DNA from: Enterobacter sp. 10-1
GTDB lineage: Bacteria > Pseudomonadota > Gammaproteobacteria > Enterobacterales > Enterobacteriaceae
Assembly (NCBI GenBank): GCA_002270295.1
Contig: NISF01000001.1
Span: 248,001-312,000 of the forward strand
DNA length: 64,000 bases
Direction: 5' to 3'
The first letter of the stretch is position 1. Each line of letters opens with the position of its first letter. Below are positions 16,959 through 28,333 of this stretch, one piece after another. Below the pieces are notes generated by a model. The model made no database searches, was not told the origin of the DNA, and worked only from the letters and a program-made list of their open reading frames with translations. A program made the position numbers and the translations under genes.

Positions 16959-18890
16959 TTAAAAACATTCAATAATAGTGGTGACAAACTCCTGCCACGT
17001 GCGGCATTCGCTGGCCTTTTTCAAATTCGGCGGCTCGAGGAGCAGTACGATAAGGTTATCGAAGATATCGTAGAACAGGGCCCTCTCGGCCTGATTAATC
17101 GAAAATAGCAGCACTACATTGACCATGTTATTGCCCCACGGGAAGCTTTTCTCGCTAATCACGACGCATAGCCCGGTTTTGTCCGCATTCATCTTCATTG
17201 AATGCGGAACGGCGATATTGCCAAAGGTGGTGGAGTAGTTGTGCTCCCGCTGGAAAACATCGTGCACGAAATCCGCATCCACGTAGCCGTGGCGGTGCAG
17301 CGCATCCGCCATAAACGGAATCGCTTCGTTTTCATCCGCCAGCTGCGGATTGTGGAAAAACAGTTTTTCGTTGGAGATAAGCTGCAGGTTTTCCAGCAGC
17401 CGGGCCCGTTTCTTCTTCTGCCGTACGCGCTCGATTTTATACTGCAGGGCCGAAATATCCCTGTCGGTCAGAAACGGATTAATATAAACCCATTCCATCA
17501 GGGTTTGCGGGATCCGCAGCGTGGAGATCAGAAAGTCAGGCGCCGGCAGGTTGGCAAACTCTTCATAGGAGGTAATTATAGCCCGAATAATAAGCTGCTG
17601 GCCGAACAGGCTGTCAATCTGCGATATTAGCTGGTTGGTATGGTTATGATAGTGCGGCACCAGCAGCACGCAGCTCACCTTATTTTGTCCGGCGATCTGG
17701 TTGCCCAAAATGCTGCCAATATGCAGCGCAATATAGGCAATTTCATGCTCGTCCACGGTGAAGCCGGTGGCCTGGCGAATTTTTTCCGAAATCGCCACCG
17801 CGCAGTCAAAAATAAGCGGGCAGGATGTCCGAATCTGTTCAGTTAGGGGATTACGGGTAACGTGCCCATGCTGAAGCCGCACCAGCAAATTTTTAATATG
17901 GATGGTGAATCGCACCAGGAACTGCTCGCTGTCGCCATCAATAAAATCATAGCGCCGCATTTCTTTGCACAGTATCGCCACCAGCTCCATGCACTCTTTG
18001 CCGGCCAGCACCTCGATATTCCCGGCGTGGATTTCGTCCATGTCGATTCTGATAAGACTGCTGAGCAGAACCACGGTGAGCGCTTCGGCTTCCTGTTCGC
18101 TATAAATCACCTCGAAGTGCTGCTCAATTTCGTTAATGACGTGGCGCGCCAGCGTTGTTTCACGCTCATCATATTTTCTTTCACCGGCAGCGGGCGAGGC
18201 GGCGGAACACGGATTAAAGGTGTGGTCGTTCCGAATGCGATCAATACTGATAACGACATCCAGCACCAGGCTTAGCAACGCATATTCGTTGATGAAGTAG
18301 TGCCAGGATTTACATGATTCGACCAGAATAGAGACCAGCTGGTCGATATCGTAGCGGGGAAATATCCGTCCGATTTCCGTCAGGCTGAGAATATTCGCGC
18401 TAAATTCCGCGTACAGAATGCTGGAAAACATCCGCCGTTTGTCCTGCTCCAGCCCCTCAATAGCCAGACAATCGTTGGTCACGGTGAGGTACAGATTAAA
18501 ATCTTTCAGTTTTTTTCTGACCAGCAGCAGATCTTTTTTGACGGTTTCATAGCTGACGCACAGCACATCGCTCAGACCGTACAGGTCGGGCAGTTGCGCC
18601 GTCGGCTGGCGGCTGTTGAGGAGCTGGGTCAGCAGGTAGTTAATTCTTTCTTCCGGCGTTTGCGGCATTTTATGGGCATGGCTGGAGAGCACGCGCATGA
18701 TGCGCTCTTTATCCACCGCATAACCGCGATGCGAAGACTGGATAAGCCCTGGCTCATGCGCGTTTATCTCGGCAATGTAGTTCTTCACGCTGCGATCGCT
18801 GACGGCCATATTCATAGCCAGCATCTGTGCGGTTTGCGCGTCAGCGCCGTCGAGAAACAGCCGCAGCAGTTTCAGATGCTTATTTTGCAT
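16959..18890 (-). CDS. PTS-controlled transcriptional activator (PRD/EIIA-containing, LicR/ManR-like)
   Basis: The 643-residue regulator has N-terminal HTH domains (about 1-130; SDRSVKNYIAEIN and LSDVLCVSYETVKKDL), two PRD domains (about 170-290 and 300-400, the second with DEHEIAYIALHIGS), an EIIB-like domain (about 405-495) lacking the usual Cys, and a C-terminal EIIA domain with His-563 in IAVPHSM. Such proteins are switched by phosphorylation from the PTS and usually act as DNA-binding activators rather than RNA antiterminators. It closes the PTS operon, so it probably controls it in response to flux through the operon's own phosphorelay. Confidence 0.88.
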   Translation of the reverse strand: MQNKHLKLLRLFLDGADAQTAQMLAMNMAVSDRSVKNYIAEINAHEPGLIQSSHRGYAVDKERIMRVLSSHAHKMPQTPEERINYLLTQLLNSRQPTAQLPDLYGLSDVLCVSYETVKKDLLLVRKKLKDFNLYLTVTNDCLAIEGLEQDKRRMFSSILYAEFSANILSLTEIGRIFPRYDIDQLVSILVESCKSWHYFINEYALLSLVLDVVISIDRIRNDHTFNPCSAASPAAGERKYDERETTLARHVINEIEQHFEVIYSEQEAEALTVVLLSSLIRIDMDEIHAGNIEVLAGKECMELVAILCKEMRRYDFIDGDSEQFLVRFTIHIKNLLVRLQHGHVTRNPLTEQIRTSCPLIFDCAVAISEKIRQATGFTVDEHEIAYIALHIGSILGNQIAGQNKVSCVLLVPHYHNHTNQLISQIDSLFGQQLIIRAIITSYEEFANLPAPDFLISTLRIPQTLMEWVYINPFLTDRDISALQYKIERVRQKKKRARLLENLQLISNEKLFFHNPQLADENEAIPFMADALHRHGYVDADFVHDVFQREHNYSTTFGNIAVPHSMKMNADKTGLCVVISEKSFPWGNNMVNVVLLFSINQAERALFYDIFDNLIVLLLEPPNLKKASECRTWQEFVTTIIECF

Positions 18891-18914
18891 TTCCTCTCCT
18901 TTGTCTGACGCGTT

Positions 18915-21271
<2,357 letters not shown>

Positions 21272-21332
21272 TCACTCCTTTTATTAAGCGGCCGGCTGGC
21301 CGCTGCTCGGGAACAGGGTATAAAGTACGGTT

Positions 21333-22553
21333 TCAGGATGCCGCAGCTTCCGATTCAACCTGCTGTTTTTCATACATTTTGAAAAAGGGATACCAGATCA
21401 ACGTACTGACGGTTGCCACGACGGCGAACAGCACCAGCCCGCTTAAATCTTGCGATACAATCCACGTCGAAATAGGGAACGGGCAGTACCACATATCAAA
21501 GACGGCGGCCGGGATATTGACGACTCCCATGTCGAGAACGACATAGGTAATTAGCGGTAAAATAATGCCCTGGAGCCACAGCGGGACCATTAATATTGGG
21601 TTCCACGCTACCGCGCCAAAAATGACCGGTTCATTAATATTAAAGATTCCCGGAACCAGCGATGCCGACCCTAGCGCTTTCAATCTTTTAGATTTCGATC
21701 TGACCAGCATAATCACCAGCGGTAGGGTTGCGCCTATCCCACCGATCGCTACCCACCCGGAATAGAGCACTTCTGCCGTCACAATGTTTTTGGCTACCCC
21801 ACCGGCGGCCACCGCTGCCATATTGGCGGTAATACCGGCGAGAAAAATAGGCTTGGTTATAGGGAACAGCACCCAGCCGCTGATCCCCATCGAGTAGAGA
21901 AATACGCCTAAAAAGGTAATCAGTAAAAATCCTGGCAGCGTCTGCGCGAAGCTGGTGATCGGCATAAAAATATTAAGTAATATTTGATACAGATCCAGCT
22001 GCAGTACGTATACCGCCAGCCATCCGGTCACCGTCACCACCAGGATTGGAATAATCGCATCAAACCATACCCTGACAAAATCTGGAATCGCGCTGTCTTG
22101 TTTAAAGAATGAATACCTGCCGGCAATCCCCATAATAAAGGCAACATAGATCCCGGCAATAATAGAAACAAACATCCCGCCGGCGCCAAAGTATTTAAAT
22201 TGCAGGACTGAAACCTCCTGCAGTTTGACAATAATCATAAACAGGGCAATTCCGGACATACCGGCAATTAAGCGCATTTTGTTGATTTTCTTTTTTTCCA
22301 TATAGTTAAATGGAATCAAAAATGCAATAAATACGGAAAGCAGCCCCATCGTGTAGCTGGATATTGTCGATAGGTTGGGGAACCACGGCAGAAAATTTTT
22401 CAGAATCGATAAAACGGTTACCAGCGAGCCAACCAGAATCATCGGCAGCACCTGCATGATTGAGTCTTTGAGCGTTAAAACCCAAACATTGCGGTTGACC
22501 TTGTTCATTGGCGGTGCAAAATGCACCTCCATCCAGTCGATAAATTTTTGCAT
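21333..22553 (-). CDS. PTS system IIC component, lactose/cellobiose family
   Basis: The 406-residue inner-membrane permease begins MQKFIDWMEVHFAPPMNKVNRNVWV, as CelB/ChbC-type proteins do, with about ten hydrophobic segments. The substrate-site region includes FNINEPVIFG, the family's conserved NEP motif. It imports a beta-glycoside-type sugar while IIB phosphorylates it. Genes for IIB, IIA, HPr and EI lie upstream in the same operon. Confidence 0.92.
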   Translation of the reverse strand: MQKFIDWMEVHFAPPMNKVNRNVWVLTLKDSIMQVLPMILVGSLVTVLSILKNFLPWFPNLSTISSYTMGLLSVFIAFLIPFNYMEKKKINKMRLIAGMSGIALFMIIVKLQEVSVLQFKYFGAGGMFVSIIAGIYVAFIMGIAGRYSFFKQDSAIPDFVRVWFDAIIPILVVTVTGWLAVYVLQLDLYQILLNIFMPITSFAQTLPGFLLITFLGVFLYSMGISGWVLFPITKPIFLAGITANMAAVAAGGVAKNIVTAEVLYSGWVAIGGIGATLPLVIMLVRSKSKRLKALGSASLVPGIFNINEPVIFGAVAWNPILMVPLWLQGIILPLITYVVLDMGVVNIPAAVFDMWYCPFPISTWIVSQDLSGLVLFAVVATVSTLIWYPFFKMYEKQQVESEAAAS

Positions 22554-22569
22554 ATCGGTTATGCCTCGC

Positions 22570-22887
22570 TTAACCTTTCTTTAATTCGCCAAGAAGATGA
22601 TCCAGCGCTTTAGCGCCATCCAGCAGTGAATAATAAGATTTATCCATTAAGATGACTTTGATGTTCATGGTTGCCACTTTTTCTTCCAGTTCCGGAATTA
22701 AATATTTGAGGTGTGGCCCAACCATCAGGCAGTCGATTTCCTGTAAAAAGCTTTCAACTTCGGCTTCGCTACGAGCAACGACGCTACAGTCGAGCCCGCG
22801 CTTTGCCGCTTCCTTGCGAATGTTCGCGGCAAGAAAACCGCTGGATGCTCCCGAGCCACAAATCAGCAATACGTTTAATTTCTTCAT
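22570..22887 (-). CDS. PTS system IIB component, lactose/cellobiose family
   Basis: The 105-residue protein begins MKKLNVLLICGSGASSGFLA; Cys-10 is the phosphorylation site, followed by the P-loop. The start at 22887 is preferred to the longer frame from 22962, because family members begin directly with this beta-strand. It receives phosphate from IIA and passes it to the incoming sugar. Confidence 0.92.
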   Translation of the reverse strand: MKKLNVLLICGSGASSGFLAANIRKEAAKRGLDCSVVARSEAEVESFLQEIDCLMVGPHLKYLIPELEEKVATMNIKVILMDKSYYSLLDGAKALDHLLGELKKG

Positions 22888-23050
22888 TTGCGTATAAACC
22901 TTTATATAAGTGTTGTGATGTAGGGTCATTTTATTATGGTCATCATTATTGCCGGCATTCAAATATGCTATTTCACTGTCGAAGTGAAAATATTTACTTA
23001 CGCCGGCAGAGATGAAAATAAGTGATCGCCATCACGCTGAGTGAACGTTT

Positions 23051-24685
23051 TTATTTAAAAATAATTTGCTGAATCGCTTTTTTTAACGGCAATAGTCCCG
23101 GTGGTGATACTGAAAGTTCAGCAACACCCAGACGAATAAAATATTCGCTCAGCGCTAAGTCTGCCGCCAGTTCGCCGCAAACGCCCACCCATATTCCATG
23201 CTGATGCGCATGGGCGCAGACCTGCTCGATCAGGCGTAATAGCGCCGGGTGCGTCGGATCGCCGTAGGGGGCAAGCGCCTGGTTCTGGCGATCGACCGCC
23301 AGGGTGTACTGCGTTAAATCGTTGGTGCCGATACTAAAGAAATCCACCTCAGGCGCTAACAGGTCGCCGGTCAGTGCGGCCGCGGGCGTTTCGATCATTA
23401 TCCCCAGCTCAATATCCGCCCGGTAGGGGACTCCTTCCGCATCCAGCTGCTGGCGACACTGCTGGTAAAGATCTTTCAATGCCCGCACTTCCCAAAGCGA
23501 CGCCACCATCGGGAACATAATGGCAATGCGTCCCCAGGCGCTGGCCCGTAAAATTGCGCGGAGCTGGGTTATCAGCAGTTCTGGTTGCGACAGGCACAGG
23601 CGAATTGCCCGGCAGCCCAGCGCCGGATTTTCTTCTTTCTCCAGGCGCAGCGCTGCGGTCTGTTTATCCGCGCCGAGGTCCAGCGTACGAATAATCACCC
23701 GTTTGCCGTTCATGCCTTCGGCAACGGCGCGATAGGCGGCAAACTGCTCCTCCTCGCCGGGTAGATCCTGGCGCCCGAGGTAGAGAAATTCGCTACGAAA
23801 CAGGCCGATGCCTTCTGCTCCGTTGTCCAGGGCCGACGCCAGTTCCTGCGCTGAGCCGATATTCGCGTACAGCGCGATGCGGCGTCCGCAGCGCGTGATG
23901 GCCGGTTCGTCTTTGGCGGTGAGCAGAATCTCGCGCTGCCGGGCCTGCTGTTCCAGCTCCTTACTATAACGCCGACGCGTTTCATCATCGGGCGTCAGGC
24001 AGAGGCGGCCGCTATTGCCGTCAATCACCGCCTCCAGGCCGTCCCATGCGGAGGGGAGTTCCGCCAGATCCAGGCCGACGAGCGCGGGGATCCCCATTGC
24101 GCGAGCCAGAATAGCGGTATGGGAATTGGCTGAGCCCTGGCGGGTGACGATGCCGGCGACGCGCTGCCTGTCGAGCTGTACGGTCTCGCTGGGGGTCAGA
24201 TCGTCGGCAAGAAGAATTGCCTCTCCGTCGGGCTGCCGTAGCCCGGGGGCCTGATGGCCGCAGAGAATGGCAACCAGTCGCCCGGAGACATCCCGCACGT
24301 CCGCGGCGCGCGCCTGGAAATAGGCATCTTCCATGGCGGCCAGCTGGTTGGCAAACAGCTCTCCGGCCTGCTCGACGGCCCAGGCGGCGTTGAGCTTCTG
24401 CTCGCCGATCGCCTCGCGTATTTCCTGCTGGAAATCGTCGTCCAGCAGCATTAGCTGATGAGCTGCGAACAGCTGGGCGGTTTCTTCTCCGCTCTCCGCG
24501 CGGACCTTATCCTCCAGCGCCTGTAGCTGTATTAGCGCGGTACTGCACGCGCGCTCCAGTTTTGCCAGTTCCTGCTGCGGGCTGTCGATAGGCTCCGGGC
24601 TGACGTGCGATTTTGCTGGCCGGTAGCACCATATTTGCCCCCGTGCGATACCTGATGAAACGGCTTTACCTGCTACGATCTGCAT
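23051..24685 (-). CDS. Phosphoenolpyruvate-protein phosphotransferase (PTS enzyme I), operon-dedicated paralogue
   Basis: The 544-residue protein is a full-length EI without extra sensor or IIA domains. The phospho-histidine is His-189 in GSANSHTAILAR, and the C-terminal PEP-binding domain has GIGLFRSEFLYL, RTLDLGADK and GVCGELAADL. EI takes phosphate from PEP and gives it to HPr. A general ptsI is normally encoded elsewhere in an enterobacterium, so a second copy inside a sugar operon suggests a private phosphorelay with the adjoining HPr. Confidence 0.92.
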   Translation of the reverse strand: MQIVAGKAVSSGIARGQIWCYRPAKSHVSPEPIDSPQQELAKLERACSTALIQLQALEDKVRAESGEETAQLFAAHQLMLLDDDFQQEIREAIGEQKLNAAWAVEQAGELFANQLAAMEDAYFQARAADVRDVSGRLVAILCGHQAPGLRQPDGEAILLADDLTPSETVQLDRQRVAGIVTRQGSANSHTAILARAMGIPALVGLDLAELPSAWDGLEAVIDGNSGRLCLTPDDETRRRYSKELEQQARQREILLTAKDEPAITRCGRRIALYANIGSAQELASALDNGAEGIGLFRSEFLYLGRQDLPGEEEQFAAYRAVAEGMNGKRVIIRTLDLGADKQTAALRLEKEENPALGCRAIRLCLSQPELLITQLRAILRASAWGRIAIMFPMVASLWEVRALKDLYQQCRQQLDAEGVPYRADIELGIMIETPAAALTGDLLAPEVDFFSIGTNDLTQYTLAVDRQNQALAPYGDPTHPALLRLIEQVCAHAHQHGIWVGVCGELAADLALSEYFIRLGVAELSVSPPGLLPLKKAIQQIIFK

Positions 24686-24705
24686 GAACTTTCCTTAAGC
24701 GATAA

Positions 24706-24963
24706 TCAAAGATGCTGCTGGAAAAAGTCGTGCAGCGCGGCGATCGCCTGCTGCTCATCCGCGCCGCTGGCGCTGATCGTCACCGTATCGCCGACCTTCA
24801 CGTTCAGGCCCATTACGGTGAAGATTTTTTTCAGGCTGACCTGCCGATCTTGCCTGGCAATATGCAGAGTGGAGCTGTAGCCCAGCGCCAGCCGCACCAG
24901 CAGACCCGCCGGTCGAGCGTGGATGCCGAGATCGTCGCGGATAGTGTATTGAAATTGTTCCAT
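24706..24963 (-). CDS. HPr-family phosphocarrier protein
   Basis: The 85-residue protein has the HPr active site GIHARPAG with His-15 and the usual length. It lacks a clear regulatory Ser motif at the position used by HPr kinase in Gram-positives. Placed directly before the EI gene (20-base gap), it is the natural partner of that EI and donor to the IIA encoded upstream. Confidence 0.93.
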   Translation of the reverse strand: MEQFQYTIRDDLGIHARPAGLLVRLALGYSSTLHIARQDRQVSLKKIFTVMGLNVKVGDTVTISASGADEQQAIAALHDFFQQHL

Positions 24964-25015
24964 TAACGTTTCCTGTTAAAAGGGAGGCGGGTAGTTTTAT
25001 CGCATGCTTTTACCG

Positions 25016-25363
25016 CTATCTATGTGGTTCCAGCTCGCCTATGCGCTTATCAAGGGTGCGAAAGATTTTGAGCAGATGACGGCTCATCAGCAGCTCGCTA
25101 TTAATGGTCATCAGCGTATCCTGCGCGTGGGTAAATAGCAGAGATGGCGGGAAGACTTCACCGTGGATTTCGCTCTGCACAATATCGGTCTGGTTGCCGT
25201 GGGCTGTTTTTATTTTCTGCTGGGCCTGGGTGATTTTTTCATCCGCGAGGCTAAACTGGTTTTTTTCAATGGCAGAGAGCGCATCGGTAATTAAAGCGCG
25301 GGCATCGCCGGCATCCATAATAATATTCATTGCCGTACTATTAATCTGTTCTGTTTTATCCAT
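25016..25363 (-). CDS. PTS system IIA component, lactose/cellobiose family
   Basis: The 115-residue helical protein matches LacF/ChbA-type IIA: AMNIIMDAGDARALITDAL near the start and the phospho-histidine His-79 in FTHAQDTLM. It is the first gene of the operon IIA-HPr-EI-IIB-IIC-GH1-EamA-regulator. The promoter region upstream carries a perfect CRP site. Confidence 0.93.
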   Translation of the reverse strand: MDKTEQINSTAMNIIMDAGDARALITDALSAIEKNQFSLADEKITQAQQKIKTAHGNQTDIVQSEIHGEVFPPSLLFTHAQDTLMTINSELLMSRHLLKIFRTLDKRIGELEPHR

Positions 25364-25591
25364 TGGTTATCTCACTATGCAGTTAATCTCTTTATTGCCG
25401 TTGTTTATTAGCTTCGGATGGAGAGAGAAAATGAACTCTTGCTGAAGAGCAGTTCACCACAGGCTTTCGGTGAGCAACAAATAAATAATTTCCCACCCGC
25501 AAGGAAGACTTTTACTTTTTTTGGCTTATATATTGTAACTTGTTGTTTTTGTTTTTTTTAATTTTGAGTGTGGTGGTGTTTTTTACTATTT

Positions 25592-25640
25592 ATTATAGTT
25601 GGGTTGAGTCGATTTTAATTTAATTGTGAAGTGTGTCACA
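25592..25640 (-). promoter_or_regulatory. CRP site and promoter of the PTS/GH1 operon
   Basis: TGTGA-AGTGTG-TCACA at 25625-25640 is a perfect CRP palindrome. Downstream on the minus strand a TATAAT (25597-25592) could be the -10, giving an RNA start near 25585 and a leader of roughly 220 bases before the IIA gene. The CRP centre would be at about -47, slightly off the classical -41.5, so the exact -10 is uncertain. Confidence 0.7.
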
Positions 25641-26105
25641 TTATTAGACTATCGTATGTAGGTGACTGCTGCTCCGATCTTTTTCTATCGCCGCTTAATA
25701 ACGCTAGTATCCGCATGGAAATGATGATCCTATCGCTATTGAATGGAATGCAAGGTGGTTTTTATCGAGCAGTATTCCAGCCAGGCTATTTAGCATTACC
25801 GTTCCTGGCAATAAATTAGCGGTGTTCAGCATTGAAACCGATGAAATCACTGCCTTAACCAATAAGAGTGATGAGCTAAGGTATGCAGATATTATCGCTA
25901 CCAATATCTAATATGGCCGGATACCGGCAGAAGGGCGGACATGAGTCTGAGCCGATGGCGTTTCACTCCCGCCGCTTTTGAGGGGGAGATTGCCCGTGGT
26001 TTAATTCACGCCCGTTTGCGAAGGCATCGGAAAAGGCCGGCATACCGATGCCGGAGGGGGGAGCTTGCGGTTCGTATCCTTCCGTCCACTGCCGCCGAAA
26101 GCTCA
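25641..26105. other. Intergenic stretch, possible gene remnant
   Basis: No convincing intact gene. A plus-strand frame at 25768-25911 encodes ITVPGNKLAVF...ITALTNKSDEL...IIATNI and ends with TAA. It faintly resembles a shortened TOBE/molybdopterin-binding domain but has no start or Shine-Dalgarno. It may be a decayed gene or chance. Confidence 0.3.
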
Positions 26106-27023
26106 TCATCTGCTCCGGGTCGACTGCCCGCTGGCGGAGGGCGGAAACACCCGAGCGCACAGAAAATCGACCATAGCCCGAACTTTCGGCGAGGGATGCC
26201 TGCTGGCGGGCCAGAGCACGTGGAATACGCCAGCGCGTTCCACGCGATCGGCCAGAATGGCGCACAAGCGTCCATCCGCCAGCGCTTCCCCGATCGAGAA
26301 TTCCGGCAGATAGGCGATGCCCAGGCCTTGAAGAGCAAAGCACACCCGCGTCTCAATGTTGTTGCAGATCATCGAGGTGGGAAGCTGCAGCTCGGGGTCT
26401 CCAGGCGCCTGCCGTAGCGCCCACGGCTCCAGCTTGCCGCTGTTGGGAAAGCGGTAGTGCAGGCAGGTGTGCTCCAGCAGATCGGCAGGCACTTTGGGTA
26501 TACCTCGCCGCGCCAGGTAATCGGGAGAGGCGACCAGCATCGAGCGGAAGGTGCCCAGTCTCCGCGCCGACAGGCGCGAGTCCGTCGGGTTTCCCGTTCT
26601 CACCACCACGTCGAAACCTTCTTCGATCACATCGACCAGCCGGTCCGTGAAGTCGAGATCCAGCTCGATGGCCGGGTACTGGCGCATGAACTCGCCGAGC
26701 ACCGGCAGCACCAGCGAGCTGACCAGAGGCAGGCTGACCCGCAATCGGCCGCGCGGCGCAGCCGTCGCCTGCGACAGCTCCAGTTCCGCGGCCTCAATCT
26801 CGGCAAGGATGCGGCGGCTGCGCTCCAGGAACAGCGTACCCTCGGCCGTCAGCGTGACGCTGCGGGTGCTGCGATGAAACAGACGCACGCCGAGCTTCTC
26901 TTCCAGCCTCGCCACGCTTTTGCCGATGGCCGATGCCGATACGCCCAGCAGCCGGCTGGCCGCGACGAAGCTGCGCGTCTCGGCGACCCGCACGAACACC
27001 ACGAAGCCGTTAAGGTTGTCCAC
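26106..27023 (-). CDS. LysR-family transcriptional regulator
   Basis: The 305-residue protein starts MDNLNGFVVFVRVAETRSFV, with an N-terminal winged helix (residues ~1-60, SASAIGKSVARLEEKLGVRLFH) and a LysR effector-binding domain. It is divergent from the serine hydrolase-MFS pair (116-base intergenic region) and most likely controls them. Confidence 0.9.
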   Translation of the reverse strand: MDNLNGFVVFVRVAETRSFVAASRLLGVSASAIGKSVARLEEKLGVRLFHRSTRSVTLTAEGTLFLERSRRILAEIEAAELELSQATAAPRGRLRVSLPLVSSLVLPVLGEFMRQYPAIELDLDFTDRLVDVIEEGFDVVVRTGNPTDSRLSARRLGTFRSMLVASPDYLARRGIPKVPADLLEHTCLHYRFPNSGKLEPWALRQAPGDPELQLPTSMICNNIETRVCFALQGLGIAYLPEFSIGEALADGRLCAILADRVERAGVFHVLWPASRHPSPKVRAMVDFLCARVFPPSASGQSTRSR

Positions 27024-27139
27024 TTCACCCCTCCATTACGGACAAATAGTTCCGCTAAGAAAGGAACTGTACCCTACTTTTTCTTTAATAGCTGCGTTTC
27101 TATCATGGCGGGAATGTTCACTGATGAAAGGAATTTCCC

Positions 27140-28333
27140 ATGTCGGTTCCCGCATTTTCGCTGCAGGCAGGCGTCCCGCTTGCGCCTCTGTCCGCCCGCA
27201 TTCAGGCCGTTGTGCAACAGGCGCTGGACGAGCGGCGTCTGGTCGGTGTCGTGGTCCTGGCGGCCCGCGACGGCGCGCTTATTCACCGCCAGGCCGCCGG
27301 CTGGGCCGATCGCGAAAGTCGTCGGATGATGACCGCGGATGCGCTCTTCCGCCTGGCATCGGTGAGCAAGCCTATCGTCTCAACGGCGGCGCTGGCGCTG
27401 GTGGCGCAAGGCAGGCTCAGCCTGGACGACAGCCTCGATCGCTGGTTGCCCGAGTTCAGGCCACGATTGGCCGACGGCCAACCTGCGCGGATCGCCGTAT
27501 GGCAGCTGCTAAGCCATACGGCAGGGCTGGGCTACCGATTCTTCGAGGCTGATGCCAACGGGCCCTATGCGCAAGCCGGCGTGTCGGACGGCATGGATGC
27601 GTCCGGGATTAGCCTGGCGGAGAACCTGCGCCGTATCGCCAGCGTGCCGCTGCTGTACGAACCAGGCACGAGCTGGGGTTATTCGCTGGCCACCGATGTG
27701 CTGGGCGCCTTGATCGAGCGAGTGCATGGCGAACCGCTTGACGCAGCCGTGCGCCAGCTCGTGACCGGCCCGTTGGGCATGGCGGATACCGGTTTTGTCG
27801 CGCCGGATGCGCAGCGCGTAGCGACCGCCTACGTGAGTGATGCGCCTCAGCCGCACCCGCTGGCGGAAGGTGAAACCGTTTCGCCCTTCGAGGGGGCGGT
27901 CGGCATTCGCTACAGCCCTGCACGCATCTTCGATCCGCAGGCATTCCCTTCGGCTGGCGCGGGCATGGCGGGCACGGCCGAAGACTTTCTGCGCCTGCAG
28001 GAAGCCCTGCGTCAGGGCGGCGGTGCGATTCTGCCCAACGCATTGATTGCGGAAATGGCGCGCGATCGGACGGGGGATCTGGAGCTGCCCAATGCGCCGG
28101 GATTCGGCTTTGGGCTGGGGTTTTCGGTCTTGCGCGATCGGACGCTGGCCGCTTCGCCCGAGTCGGAGGGCACCTGGCGTTGGGGAGGCGCCTACGGCCA
28201 CTCCTGGTTCGTGGATCGGGCGCTGGGGCTTAGCGTCGTCGCTTTCACCAACACCTTATACGAAGGGATGTCGGGTCGTTTCGTCAGCGATCTGCGCGAT
28301 GCGGTCTACGGTGCCCTGGAGGCTGAGCGATGA
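27140..28333 (+). CDS. Serine hydrolase, beta-lactamase class C/esterase family
   Basis: The 397-residue protein shows the SxxK motif Ser-74/Lys-77 (RLASVSKPIV), the Tyr motif YSLA (about 174) and a GHSW near 353 in place of the KTG box, matching EstB-like esterases and penicillin-binding-related hydrolases. There is no obvious Sec signal, so it is probably cytoplasmic and not a resistance beta-lactamase. The stop overlaps the start of the MFS gene by four bases. GC content and codon use appear higher than in the PTS operon, suggesting different origin. Confidence 0.87.
   Translation: MSVPAFSLQAGVPLAPLSARIQAVVQQALDERRLVGVVVLAARDGALIHRQAAGWADRESRRMMTADALFRLASVSKPIVSTAALALVAQGRLSLDDSLDRWLPEFRPRLADGQPARIAVWQLLSHTAGLGYRFFEADANGPYAQAGVSDGMDASGISLAENLRRIASVPLLYEPGTSWGYSLATDVLGALIERVHGEPLDAAVRQLVTGPLGMADTGFVAPDAQRVATAYVSDAPQPHPLAEGETVSPFEGAVGIRYSPARIFDPQAFPSAGAGMAGTAEDFLRLQEALRQGGGAILPNALIAEMARDRTGDLELPNAPGFGFGLGFSVLRDRTLAASPESEGTWRWGGAYGHSWFVDRALGLSVVAFTNTLYEGMSGRFVSDLRDAVYGALEAER

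Noticed and set aside
25768..25911. TOBE/molybdopterin-binding small gene
   Set aside because: Similarity is partial, with no start codon or Shine-Dalgarno; reported only as a possible remnant.
27140..28333. Class C beta-lactamase (resistance gene)
   Set aside because: SxxK is present but there is no signal peptide and no KTG box; operon with MFS and LysR fits an esterase-like hydrolase.
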